Assembly: GCA_963678705.1 (NCBI GenBank)
Contig: OY783203.1
Coordinates: 7,378,001-7,442,000 of the forward strand
DNA length: 64,000 nt
Direction: 5' to 3'
Source of the DNA: Panorpa germanica
Taxonomy: Eukaryota > Arthropoda > Insecta > Mecoptera > Panorpidae
Within the stretch, counting starts at the first letter, position 1. Each line of letters begins with the position of its first letter. Under the pieces are notes generated by a model, which saw nothing but the letters and a program-made list of their open reading frames with translations, had not been told where the DNA came from and made no database searches. Position numbers and translations under genes: made by a program. This document shows positions 23,560-34,486 of the stretch, one piece after another.

Positions 23560-23930
23560 TTTCGTAGAGAAAAAAATTCTAAGACTTCTGGCGTCCCTGG
23601 ATTTTTTCCTGAATTTCCTGGAAACCCGTAATTTTGGAAAAACTGAGAAAAAGTTGGGCTGTATAACTTTTTATTCGTAAAAGATAGAAAGGTGAAATTT
23701 TGCGTGTGTATTACGCTATTAAATGCGAACATATTTCAAAACATAGAAATTCAAAATTTAATAAAAGGGGCCCGGTAGGAAACTTTGGAGAAAGCTCAAA
23801 CTTTGAATTGTGTATTTAAAAAAAAATTCAAAATTTTAATTGGGGGCACGGGGGCAGTTTTTGCCGAGGGTAAAAATTGTGCTAGAAAGTTGATTTATAA
23901 ATCCCAAATTTTGAAAAAAGTTGGTCAAAC
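23560..23930 (+). repeat. Dispersed repeat family A, copy 1
   Basis: It contains GATAGAAAGGTGAAATTTTG, CCCGGTAGGAAACTTTGGAG and GTAAAAATTGTGCTAGAAAG. All recur in the same order at 33.67 and 50.2 kb. The motif AGAAAGTTGAAATTTT occurs more than once in the family, which hints at internal duplication. No ORF or TIR; unclassified interspersed repeat. Confidence 0.6.
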
Positions 23931-24736
23931 ATAATACATAAATTACATAATATATACGTAATCTCAGAAATACATCAATTTGATATGTTAACCTCTATTA
24001 CAGATGCCTACGTCACTAACAACACCCAAGTAAGTCAAAACAATAAAGACGTCGCGACACTTCGTCGACAAAAGCACATCAATTTGAATCATATTTTGTG
24101 AAACACATTTTTCACATGCATTTATAAAATATTTCATATCAAATGTACCGAGTCATCTGATTTATTCTCTGTTTTCTGGCGAAGATTGTTTTATTTAGAC
24201 ACAAAGATTTCACATTCACTTATGAGTACACTGTGCAATACAGTGTCGAATTGGAGTGCTTCTTTATGACAAGGTTTATAAAAATATCAGAAAAAACATA
24301 TTGTTTATGACAAAATATGCCGCTTCATTTTATACAAAAAGTTGAGTTCGTGATGTACATATTATATTCAAGGTATATACATTCATGTATATAGCATATT
24401 CTATTTATATGCTGTTGTGATGTAAAGCTTACACTGCATGTGTAAATATAAAGGTACGTCCATATTAAAATGTTGCTGCATGTTCGTAGTATGTACTGTT
24501 ATGTTTATTCATTTCATGTATATGCAATATATATACAGGATATTATTTTCACATTATATATGAATATACAAGGAATGTTTATTGTTATGTGAGTGTTATA
24601 ATTATTATTATAACCTCAAAAAACTGTCATTGTAATTTACATCTCTATTTATGAAATATGTTAAACGCTGAACCATTAATCTTATATTAAATCAACAAAA
24701 TTTCTAATTAAACTTTTGCATAAATTACATACTTAC

Positions 24737-24774
24737 AAGTCACTCCAAGAGAAACGGTCTTTAAAACAATGTTT
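24737..24774 (-). other. Weak candidate 5' exon of the LRR gene
   Basis: A 38-nt minus-strand segment with an acceptor (ATCCTAACAG) and a strong donor (GTAAGTATG). It can be read as KHCFKDRFSWSDL with an end phase compatible with the LRR exon at 12662-12733. There is no independent support, and chance splice motifs are common in 64 kb, so this is a lead only. Confidence 0.15.
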
Positions 24775-25344
24775 CTGTTAGGATATTTATTTTTTATGAG
24801 GCATTCACATAAAAACTTAACCCATGTCACAAAATGAAACCCATGGAACCTTTTATAGCGGCAAGTACCAAATAATTGAATAAGCTTCGCCTAAAATGCT
24901 GTAATATTTAATAAACAAATTAGCGAATAATACTTGGGAAAGGTCTGACAACGAAAACAACGGGTATTTTTGTACTTAGTAAAAATAACTTTTGTTTGGG
25001 GTTCTGTTTTTGTAAGAGAAAGACAAATTTTGTTTATGAAATTATTATTGAAAGAGTCATTAGAAAGTATAGTAATATTCCGTTTAACGCTCGTGATGCG
25101 TTTCTAGAAAGAAACCGGTAAATATAAGCGTTGAAACAGGGAAAATTAACAAGTTTTACTTTTATTTTAAGTTAGTTTTATCAGTAGCGTGTTATAGCAT
25201 GAAACATATATATTAACTAGATATATTTTTACTGCGGTAATGAGTTTATAAACGATTTTATTAAAGCCATTTATAAAAACCCCAAAACCAATATCTAGAT
25301 TCTATTGCACCTAATTATTTTATAATTTTCGAGAAATAACCTGT

Positions 25345-25530
25345 TTTACAATATTTTAATTGCATTAATTTAGTATTTTTAATTTAGAAATATTGGATCT
25401 TGTAAGGTTCTACAAAAACAAAGAAAACTTAAATTAAATCATAAATTGAAATTGGTGGAGAGTCTGTCTAAGCATATTCCCATATGCTATACATTTTAAA
25501 TTAAAAACAAAATTAAAACAGTGAGTGGGA
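25345..25530 (-). repeat. Dispersed repeat family B, partial copy
   Basis: Co-linear with 35990-36170. Shared words are ATTTAGTATTTTTAATTTAG, TGTAAGGTTCTA and CATATTCCCATATGCTATAC. The orientation is the same as the 35.7-kb copy. Confidence 0.5.
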
Positions 25531-25605
25531 ATATTACTTACGTTCCACTCTATGTAGTATAAAATTAATAACAATCGTGTTTGGTACTCTTGAGCAATGA
25601 TGCCC

Positions 25606-25610
<5 letters not shown>

Positions 25611-25692
<82 letters not shown>
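25611..25692. repeat. (TA)41 microsatellite
   Basis: An uninterrupted TA dinucleotide run of about 82 bp. Likely length-polymorphic and prone to assembly error. Confidence 0.97.
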
Positions 25693-25693
<1 letters not shown>

Positions 25694-27380
25694 CTTACAT
25701 ATGTAGAGTTTGTTTTTGTGTACTACCGTTTTATGTAAATTTTTAATTATAAACCGCGCTTTCGAATCAGTTAATATTTAGCGCTTCTTTATGGTTCGAT
25801 AAAAACGTTAAACAAAAGCGTTATAACAAATCAGCATTAAGCAGGTTCTTACTGAAATGCCAATAGTATCAGTCGCGCTGATATTTCAAAATATTGTACA
25901 TTTTTCGATTTATCCTCGCTCGTCAAGTTCAGCTGAAATCGCTTTAAATATGAACATTGCCGAGAAAGTCAAAACATGTTTTTATGACATGGCTTGGCTA
26001 GACCAATGCGTTTGATGAATCTCATAAAATTGACATATGAACGTCAAAGTTCAGTACCCTGGTAATGGTTTTCTGTTTGATACTGCGGAAAAAAGAAAAA
26101 TATGGGCAGCCTGCCAAATATATTAACTATCCTTTAGTGAAATCGTATTAAAAATAGGGAAACTTTCTGAATATGTCAAAATATTTATATATTTTTCATT
26201 TTTCAACTTAAAATATTGATAGACATAAATTTATAATAAGATAAAATACATATGGTTCTTTAGAAATACGACCAATACAATATATGTTATTAGAAAGGGT
26301 CTTTAATACATCGATGTTAACTCTATGAATACTAATACACAAAATGTTGCGGGTTTTAAGATATCGGTAACTACTCCTATTACTTAAAATCAAATGAGTT
26401 TCTTGCATATTAGTGTTTCTGCTTCGTTCTATAGTCAGTTAATTAAAATACTTAGCTTTTTAAAATTAAAGAGATATAAATAATTACCATATGTCCTAAA
26501 GACTTCAACTACATAAAACTTAGTAATACTTTTTCCTTAAAATGATTTTGTTTTCATTAAATCTGCAGATTCATGCAAACTCATTTTGTAATGCTTTAAT
26601 TAAGTAGTTAAATAAGCGTCATTCTTTCAATAAGTAATCAGAATCACTGTATCAAGAAGAAAGCTCTTGCCAGAACAGCCATTATTATTTTCTCTTTAAA
26701 AAATCTGTATAAATTTATTAGCCAACATCATTAAAAGTAAAAGTTTTAAAACTCTTGCGATTAATAAACAGTTTGTGTTCAAACAAAGCCTAATTGGTAT
26801 TATCAGTTTATTTTCATTAAAATCAGTTTAGTATTAAAGTCTTGATAACATCATTTAAATAAAACACTCAAAAATTTAAATTTATTCATATATTCCATCA
26901 CAGAAAACTTCATTCACGAAGAGAGAAAAAGAAAAAAGGTTAAATAATAAGAAAAGACCGGCTTGTGCCTGTCAAACTGTAGCAGAAGATTCTTGTTCTC
27001 CTTGAAAAGACAGAAGAATGTTGAAGGGCTGATAGAGTATAATTAAAAGGCTATAATTGTAAAAATTACAGCATGCCTTTGCTGAGCTCTATTAGCATTT
27101 ACTTAACAACCCCTATTGGCTTTATTGTATGGAGATATATGTTAATAGCCCCCTTCTCCTACTGTTAAAGTGCTAGGGAAAAGTTATTCGATATTCGTAG
27201 CATATTGATGGTTTTGGTTTAGAATAATCGAAGGTTCAACAGCATCTAATGTTATTGAGTCTTTTTTAATTTTTTTTTTATGAAACTCCTCTAGATATTC
27301 GAGAATTTATCAGAATTATACTTTTTACGAAATTTAATGAACTTTAAGTTTTTCAAAATGTCTGTTAAAGTGTATATATA
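25693..27380. other. AT-rich DNA without recognised features
   Basis: No transposon ends, SINE or exon was recognised. The minus-strand open frame at 26208-26408 has no supporting features. Confidence 0.45.
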
Positions 27381-27566
27381 GGGTCTTTCAACAAGAGCGG
27401 TCATTTTAAATCAATAGAAAAATGCAATATTTCTGTGAAATGTGGTGATATTTTTATTTCAATCTAAAGTACAAACTCTGAGGTTAGTAATGAAACAAAC
27501 GATTTCCCAAATGTGACCGAGAAATATTGTGTTTTCCCATTGATTTAAAATGACCGTTCTTGTTAT
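27381..27566. mobile_element. Palindromic MITE 'GGGTCTTTCAACAAGAG', copy 2
   Basis: The left arm GGGTCTTTCAACAAGAGCGG and the following TCATTTTAAATCAATAGAAA pair with the right arm, whose complement reads AACAAGAACGGTCATTTTAA. Complementarity continues inward (CAATATTTCTGTGAAATGTG against CACAATATTTCTCGGTCACA), so the 186-bp element is nearly a perfect hairpin. The left flank is TATATA. The last 10 bases of the right terminus appear lost. Confidence 0.65.
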
Positions 27567-28535
27567 TGATATTTATAAAATATTAAAAAAAAATTGAAAT
27601 GGGCTGCACTGCTTTGAACACAAAAAGATACCGTAATTTATTACGGTAAGATAATTCGTTATTCATAGCTAATTAGTTTATTAAAAATATGCAAGAAAAC
27701 AATTTGCACCCCGGCAAGAAAAGTGACAAACAAAAAAACTGAATTGTTCAAAAGTAACAATTATAATGTATACCCAGTAAAGACACATTAGCATAATATC
27801 AGATTTTTTTAGTTTCTCATAGGAACGTGATATATTAGTAAAAGTAACAAAAATCGTTCGATAAACAAAATATCGATGTTTTCAACACACCGATATTTCT
27901 TACATTTCTTCTCAACAATGACTTGTTAAAAATCTAAAAATTTTACTTGTTGTTCAACAAACGGCTATCTTTCAGTTGGTTTATTATACATAGAAATATG
28001 TCTTTCAAGCGGAGCAAAGTTGATTTATGCATGCAAATAACCTCTTCCTTTCTTAAGAACATAAAAAAATAGATTGCCTTACAAAGTCTATTGTATTAAA
28101 GTAATATAAATTTAATGTAAAGCAACGCACAATGACATTTGCAATATTTTATTTTAACAAACAAAAGCTTTACTTCCATGACTAACGTGACTTTGCTAAA
28201 TCAGTTACGGAGCCGAAAATCTCGTCGAGATGGCAAATCGCGGTCATTATTTACTTAAAGTATATACTTCATATCTGTCACTGATATATATTTTTTTTAA
28301 GGAAACAAGTTCATATATATGTACTCGTTTTGTGGATTTAGTGATCTTTTTTGTCATAACTCATGCTTGCAGTGTGTCACAAATATATTCTTGTCGTATT
28401 GACACATTTTATATAAGAATTAGAGCCTCGATATTTTCAGTAGAGTGTAGTTGCACTAACATATTTTATTATGGGAGCAAATTTCTTTTTCAATGATTAT
28501 TATTACACCACTATATGTATTTCATAATACGAGTA
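27567..28535. other. AT-rich DNA without recognised features
   Basis: Nothing supportable was found. The plus-strand open frame at 28230-28496 is hydrophobic with no known motif and has no splice context that convinces me. Confidence 0.4.
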
Positions 28536-28602
28536 TAACACATGGGCTGAAAAGTCCCGGCCCTAACAAAGAAAACACAGTTTTTTTGGTTCAAAATTAC
28601 CT

Positions 28603-28971
28603 TTATTCATCAACGTAATCTCCATCAAGAGCAACGCAATCATTCCAGCGCCGCTCTAACATTTCAATACCACTTTTGTAGAACGATTTATCTTTTGCCT
28701 CAAAATAGGCCTCAGTTTCAGCGATAACCTCTTCATTCGTGCAAAATTTCTTACCGGCGAGCATTTTTTTCAGGTCTGCGAACAGGCAGTAGTCGCTGGG
28801 AGCCAAATCTGGCGAATACGGTGGATGTGCGAACAATTCGAAGTTCAATTCATGTAGTTTTGCCATTGTTTTGATTGACTTGTGACACGGTGCGTTGTCT
28901 TGATGAAACAAAAATTTTTTCTTTGCCATATGCGGTCGTTTCTTTGCAATTTCGGCCTTCAAACGCTCCAA
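28603..28971 (-). pseudogene. Mariner transposase, catalytic C-terminal part
   Basis: The frame contains HQDNAPCH with the second catalytic aspartate (residue 25) and SPDLAPSDY with the third (residue 60). Exactly 34 residues lie between them, which defines the DD34D motif. It ends with a typical RRWNDCVALDGDYVDE tail. The first catalytic aspartate is in a separate frame upstream (28977-29297), so a frameshift near 28975 separates the two and the enzyme cannot be made as is. Confidence 0.85.
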
Positions 28972-28976
28972 TAACG

Positions 28977-29297
28977 CTATATAATATTCATTGTTAATGG
29001 TATTTCCTTTCTCAAGATAGTCAATGAATCACGCCAATGAATTACACCACGCACATCCCAAAATACCGAGGCCATAACCTTTCCAGCCGATTGTTGTGCT
29101 TTCGGGCGCTTTGGACGAGGTTCACCAGTTGCTGTCCACTCAGATGACGATCGTTTTGATTCCGGAGTGAAGTGATGGATCCTTGTTTCATCCATTATCA
29201 CATATCGACGCAAAAATTCCGGTTTGTTACGTATAAACATGGCCAAAAAACATCGTCGCGGTAAAAAAACATCGTCACGGTAAAAATATCTCGTCAC
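28977..29297 (-). pseudogene. Mariner transposase, part with first catalytic aspartate
   Basis: From about residue 25 the frame reads NKPEFLRRYVIMDETRIHHF, which includes the first catalytic D of the DDD triad. It then runs GEPRPKRPK and SAGKVMASVFWD. The first 20 or so residues come from a duplicated sequence at the break, not from transposase. It is frameshifted relative to the downstream part. Confidence 0.8.
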
Positions 29298-29300
29298 GTA

Positions 29301-30145
29301 ACTTATGGATGGTCTTTTAGTTTAATAATAAAATCGTGGACTGCCTAAATTATTTTTGATGTCTGAACGGTGCAGGCCTACATATATCTACTACATTCAA
29401 GCAGAAAGACAAAAGGAAAATATCGCATATTTACGTATATTTTCTAAAACTATACAAAATACTTTGTTCCAACTTTTGGCTTCGTCCAATTTGTTAAAAA
29501 AAATTGTTTTTTAAACGATTTCTGATTACAGATTTGTATACGTGTTTTGTTTCAAGTTGTAGTAGTTAAATTTCTTATTAAAAGATAAAATGTCGTTCTC
29601 ATAAAGTTCATCAGGGAAACCTGGGGGGGGTGGGTCGTGGGTCATAATCTGCTGTTTTTATGAGCTCCCACGCTCAATGACGGAAGTATTGCGTGAGGTG
29701 TAAATTGTAGTTTATGTTGTTCCAAGGGTGTAGTAGCAGGTATATTCTGTTCGCTATGAAAAATAAACGGAGGCTCGCGTTCTAATAATAGGTAATAAGT
29801 AGATGCAATTGTCTAAATTTTTAGACGTATGCACTTACTGTTGAATACCATCCGTTGTTTTGAATAGTTATTAATTTTCAGTGAAGTGCTCTATTTTATT
29901 TTATATAACAGATATACAAAAAATGAAGTATGCATAAATTGTAGAAAATTGGCTTCTCTATCAGATTGATAATAACTATTTTTATCATAGGAGCCACTGA
30001 TAACGAGATATTTCTAGCCGCCATTTAAAAAGTTTAATTAATGTTAGGGGGATAGTTGCGCTTAGAATATTGTCAAGTAATTTTGAATTCATGTTTAGTT
30101 GATTTTAGAATTGCAAAAAGAACTAAGAAATATTTAACATATCAC
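29301..30145. other. DNA without recognised features
   Basis: AT-rich sequence with a short G run (CCTGGGGGGGGTGGG near 29622). No exon or transposon end was recognised. Confidence 0.4.
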
Positions 30146-30148
30146 TTA

Positions 30149-30389
30149 ATAAGTTCGTAGGATGACGTATAGATGACCGAGTACGAATAACACTTGACAA
30201 GCCAGTGCTTTATCAACACACGAAATTTAGATTTATCCATCGTTTGGATAATTACAAAAGTAGCCCCACTAAACGCACTGTAACGCTTAAACTAATGGTC
30301 CGAATGTCATGAAATTTTGAAGGTTGGTACTATCTAAAAATCATATTTGTCAGTAACGGCGCCACCTATATGTCATCCTACAAACTTAT
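30149..30389. mobile_element. 241-bp MITE flanked by TTA
   Basis: The left end ATAAGTTCGTAGGATGACGT is matched by the complement of the right end, ATAAGTTTGTAGGATGACAT. TTA flanks both sides (30146-30148 and 30390-30392). A TWA duplication fits PIF/Harbinger, although TA-type (Tc1/mariner) cannot be excluded. No coding sequence. Confidence 0.65.
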
Positions 30390-30605
30390 TTAGTAATAGA
30401 TAGTTTAGTATTATACTAGTACTTCTTATTCACTTTTTTCCATTGCAACAAATCAACCCCTAAGAATATCATATTAGCTCCGGAGGGTAAATGAATAAAT
30501 TTTCTTCTATAAAACTACGTGTACATACATATATAGTACGTGTAAAATATTCTCAAAATTTCGTTTGAAGGCAAATATGTTTGGTAATAGTTCGAGCGTT
30601 TATAT

Positions 30606-31303
30606 TATTATTTATTGTTTATTGTTCGCCTTTCGGCTCTACAATCTACATTCTTAATACATTTCATATACTTCAAATTACAATTAAATTTACATTATTC
30701 TCCACCAGCTTATTTATTCTCCTGTTTTTTCTTTCCTTCTTACTATTTCCGCCATCCACCTCTTTCCTTCACTGCCTCCCTTTAATAGCTGGCCAATATT
30801 CCTTTCGCTCGCTACTTTTTCCTTACACTCAAACTTAATGTGCTCCAGTGTTTCGTCCTCCGCTCCGCACATTCTACACTTTCTTTCCTCACTCTTTTCC
30901 CAGTATCTGTTTCCTTTTTCCTCATTTCCCAATCTAAACCTTGCTGTTCTTCTTATGTGTTTTATGTCTTTTGTCTATAAGGTACTGAGGCACATTATTT
31001 TCCCATAATCTTTTATATCTTTTATTGTAGTTACTTTTTTCTATTTCTCCCATTCTCTCCTGCTGTTGTATCTCCTTATCCCTTCTCCTTAGCTCCTCTT
31101 CCACACTTGCGCCACCTTCTCTTCTCCCCTCTGCCTCCTCGATCGCCATTCCATTCCTTTCAAAGTACTCCTTTCTCTTTTTTGGACCTCCTCCCCCCCC
31201 ATTCTTTATGCTATCCTCTCTTATTTTCTTTAAAATTTTGCTTTCCGCTCTGTTCAATTTCTCCTCGTATTTTACTGCTCTTTCCCCTGTTTTAATTCGT
31301 ATC
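30606..31303 (-). mobile_element. 5'-truncated LINE with 18-bp target duplication
   Basis: A perfect direct repeat, TAGTTCGAGCGTTTATAT, lies at 30588-30605 and 31304-31321 and brackets the insertion. The element runs on the minus strand. Its 5' end is cut within ORF2 and its 3' end is a run of TAA/AATAAA-like repeats after the conserved TGTAGAGCCGAAAGGCGAAC. The perfect duplication suggests a fairly recent event. TAA-type 3' repeats are known from I-like LINEs, but the clade is not settled. Confidence 0.9.
30714..31257 (-). pseudogene. LINE ORF2 C-terminus with CCHC-like knuckle
   Basis: Two frames, 31257-30934 and 30932-30714, are successive parts of one ORF2 end separated by a frameshift. 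The first is lysine/glutamate-rich and ends in a region with RLWENNVPQYLIDKRHK. The second contains CRMCGAEDETLEHIKFEC, a C-x2-C-x8-H-x4-C knuckle typical of the C-terminus of many insect non-LTR retrotransposons. Reverse transcriptase and endonuclease domains are absent because of 5' truncation. The plus-strand frames here are shadows. Confidence 0.8.
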
Positions 31304-31857
31304 TAGTTCGAGCGTTTATATAATATTGCGAGTAAATAACTCTTAACATTCTGTAAACTACGAATATTTTGATAACAAATACTGAATACTTGTTAACTAG
31401 CATAAACTCGTAAACTATAACCGCGGGTACGTTCAAGTAGAACTATAACTATAACCCATTATGTAGATAATACTCGGTATCTGTGAGTATATCACTCACA
31501 CTTTCGCTCTCTCTATCTCCCTCTCTCTAAACGCCCTGTTAATGGTTTCAGAAGGTGCTTCATTAAGCATCATTTCAACGTTAATGTTTATCTATTGATA
31601 ATACTGTAATAACTCTAATAAAGCAGCTAATGAATTGATTCTAATTAACAGCAGCTAAGAGATATAGTGTGTTTCAGAATTTAGAGGAATAGTTGTTCGA
31701 TTTATAATAAGTTGACTGTTATAGCAAATATATTAATTACAAAAACTGTCGTACTGTAATAACTTTTATCTTTTGTATCTTTTACGTTAAATACGTCGTT
31801 GCGGTATTTGGGTTATTTTCGTTAATTAGCATACGTTAATATGGTATTTACATATCC

Positions 31858-31894
31858 AGGTGGAAAATGATCTTCGAATGCTTAGCTTGTGGCA
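31858..31894 (+). other. Weak candidate exon
   Basis: TTTACATATCCAG acceptor, then 37 nt readable as VENDLRMLSLWQ, then GTAGTAAC as a mediocre donor. No match to a known family. Recorded only as a possible exon of an unidentified plus-strand gene. Confidence 0.15.
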
Positions 31895-31974
31895 AGGTAG
31901 TAACTGTGAACTGTATTTCTTGATTAGGCATTACCAAAACTATTTTATATATCCACTAAAATTATGTGTCCCAT

Positions 31975-32370
31975 TTCCTCCAGTTCCTCCTTACCGTAGG
32001 ACATTCTCGCTGCATTCTTTATTAATGGCCAACTCTCTTATTCTCGTCCCATGCTGCTTTTCATGTCCCTCATTCATCACGTCCTTCTTGGAACCTATTT
32101 CTGTCCTCTACTTCTCCTTTTCTCACTCCTGATTCTTTTCTTTCTCCTTTATTCCTTTCTACAATAACTCTATCTCTTTTTTACTGTTTCTTTTTCATTC
32201 GTATTCCTTCTTTATACGTTCTAACGTGTCCTGTTCTTCCTTACAGGTTCTGCAGACCTCCCAGTATTTATTTCCCTTCTTCGCTTTGCCGATTTTGAAT
32301 TTCGCTGTTCTTCTTGTTAAGAATACTTGTAAGTATCTCCTGTTATATTTTGCTTGGTCGAATAACCTTA
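31975..32370 (-). pseudogene. Second LINE ORF2 C-terminus remnant
   Basis: The minus-strand reading from 32310 downward gives RTAKFKIGKAKKGNKYWEV then CRTCKEEQDTLERI, parallel to the knuckle of the LINE at 30.7 kb. Frame breaks follow. It abuts the mariner N-terminal half at 32381, so the mariner probably inserted into or next to this older LINE. Confidence 0.6.
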
Positions 32371-32380
32371 TGTATTTCTA

Positions 32381-32760
32381 GCACATGGGCTGAAAAGTCC
32401 CGGGCCTAACACATAGATAGCGCTAGTTTTATTGCAGTCACCTTTTTTCAGTTAATACTAACCTTCAAAAGACAGCTGTTAAAATTTCATGATATTCTAT
32501 TCAGTAGTTTGTGAGTAATTGTGCTAAGAGTGACGCTACTTTTGTTATTTTCAAAACAATGGATCAAAAACAATTTCGTGTTTTAATTTTACACTGCTTC
32601 TTGATGGGAAAAAATACCGTTCAAGCGAAGCAATGGCTTGAAAAGTGTTATGGGGATTCCGCTCCATCAGAAACAATAATAAAACGTTGGTTTGCTGACT
32701 TCAAACGTGGTCGTAGAGACACCGATGATGCAGAACGCAGTGGACGTCCAAATGAGGCGT
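32381..32760 (+). mobile_element. Mariner, N-terminal half
   Basis: The terminal repeat GCACATGGGCTGAAAAGTCC follows a TA at 32379-32380. A 5' leader and the start of transposase follow. The homology stops at about 32759 after SGRPNEA. The terminal repeat is nearly identical to that at 28538. This half contains what the 28.5-kb copy lacks and lies on the opposite strand. Confidence 0.85.
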
Positions 32761-32807
32761 TATATGTTAAATTAATTTTGATGAATGAATATTTTATAAT
32801 TTATTAG
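32559..32807 (+). pseudogene. Mariner transposase, HTH part, truncated
   Basis: The ATG at 32559 starts MDQKQFRVLILHCFLMGKN. A Mos1-type helix-turn-helix region (QAKQWLEKCYG, then ETIIKRWFADFKRG) and the linker DAERSGRPNEA follow. After 32759 the frame reads unrelated sequence to a stop. Upstream in-frame codons exist, but the ATG at 32559 is the conventional start of the family. No catalytic residues. Confidence 0.82.
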
Positions 32808-33669
32808 CAACATAGTCATCATATGAGGTATGGGTATTATGGGAATCAACAAATGTTTGAAGAACATATTTTTCGTACGCACTTAATACGTTACTTGATC
32901 CATATTAATACTTTTACTTAATCACCTCATTTTTTAATAACTCAAATTACATCCAATTTATTATAAAATTCTGGTGGTGGTTCGTACCTACTGACCTAAT
33001 GGACTTTGCCCCCCTTCTTGCTTCCTCTTTGCTTGCTCCCTGTTATAGTTATTAAATTTCTGATGTAACGATAACAATATATAACATAACCTAAAAAGCC
33101 ATAAATAGATTTTACGTTAACGACAGTAATTAATACAAAATGTTAAATAGACACTGTACACGTGCCCACGGACCTGGGGTCATATACAGGTTGACAAATA
33201 AAATAGATGAGCCCTAATGTGGAAACAAGATACAGCCGCACCCGTCGCACCCCAAACCCTATTATACTTGTACATTGATGCCTAAAGGTATTATGTTCTC
33301 ATATACAATGTAAAATAATATACTATAGTATAATAATATATCCTTTAACAACAACACCCATTTCCGTATTATTAAATTTCTTCTTATATCAAGATTGGGC
33401 ATCAACTTGTACACCCAGACTAAAAATAGATGGTCATTAATGTGTGATTTGCATATTTCGTTTATAAATAGACAGAATATATTTAAAATTATTCTATAAA
33501 TAGTATAAACAGCAGGAATCAAATGTTATTTTATCAAAACGAGTATTCTAGTAGACTTGTTACCGTTTCAAAACACCACCGTAATTTCTACAAGTTTTAT
33601 TTTTTTCTTTTTGACGAAACTGTTGGCAGTAGCATTGCTACTTGACACTGATGTGTCGTCAGGTTAGAT
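32761..33669. other. DNA without recognised features
   Basis: No repeat or exon recognised. The open frame at 33262-33522 (minus) has no domain features. Confidence 0.4.
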
Positions 33670-33895
33670 CCCCGGTAGGAAACTTTGAAGAAAGCTCAAA
33701 TTTTGGGTTGTGTAATAGTTGCATATCATATTAAAAAAAAAATCAAAATTCAAAATTTTTATTTGGGACCACGGGAGCGGTTTTTGCGCCGAGAGTAAAA
33801 ATTGTGCTAGAAAGTTGAAATTTTGTATATTGGCTAAGTTTGGTTAATTTACGAATCAAAAAAAATTCCCAAATTTTGAAAAAAAGTTAGTCAAA
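33670..33895 (+). repeat. Dispersed repeat family A, copy 2
   Basis: CCCGGTAGGAAACTTTGAAG, CGAGAGTAAAAATTGTGCTA and GAAAGTTGAAATTTTG appear in the same order as in copy 1 at 23.56 kb. This copy lacks the upstream third seen in copies 1 and 3. Confidence 0.6.
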
Positions 33896-34486
33896 TAACG
33901 AATAAATTGAAATTTATACGTAAAATTTATATAGAACGAGTTAAATATTTCAATTTAAAAATGGAATTAAAATTTGAAACGAAATTACTAATTATTTTGA
34001 ATTATTGACGGGGTAAACTCTAGTACATATATAATCATAAACTTAAACGTGGTGGCGACGGCACCACAAAAACTGTTAACAAGGGTAGTCATGGGTGATG
34101 GAACTCAGCAGCGGAAATATACCTATGTTAAATAATCTAAATAAAAAATTAATATTTTTTTTTCAAATTTATAAGAAAATGTTATAAAATAATCTAGTTT
34201 TCAGAACTTGTGTAGTTATGATCATATTTTTGCACGTAAATAATTTTGATTATATTTTTTTCATTAAATAAATAACAGATTAATATATATAAATAACATA
34301 ATATAACATATATAAATACATAAATAAAATTACAATTATTAAAAGTAGTTGCATGGAAAAATTATTTAGTCTTTAGTTTAGTTATAGTTGTATTGTGTAA
34401 ACAACGACGTTATCACACATGCGGTGATATTTTCAAATATTAATATATATATTTTATATATATATATATATACATATATTTTACAA

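Larger units (their letters stand above)
28538..29300 (-). mobile_element. Mariner (DD34D), C-terminal half
   Basis: The outer terminal repeat at 28538 (ACACATGGGCTGAAAAGTCC) follows a TA. Inward on the minus strand lies the second half of a mariner transposase; the N-terminal DNA-binding half is missing. The inner end near 29230-29290 carries tandem units of CATCGTCGCGGTAAAAAA type and then unrelated sequence. The missing half, with a matching terminal repeat, sits at 32381 on the other strand. The sequence style (IHHFTPES, SAGKVMASVFWD) resembles the irritans group of mariners; that placement is inference. Confidence 0.85.

Noticed and set aside
24004-24029. Possible 26-nt plus-strand microexon (ATTACAG, ATGCCTACG..., GTAAGTC)
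   Set aside because: The splice motifs are good, but the segment is tiny, has no partner exon and directly follows a dispersed repeat. Chance is likely.
25548-25610. Minus-strand GTAAGT donor near the TA microsatellite
   Set aside because: There is no acceptable upstream acceptor and no coding frame of the LRR type.
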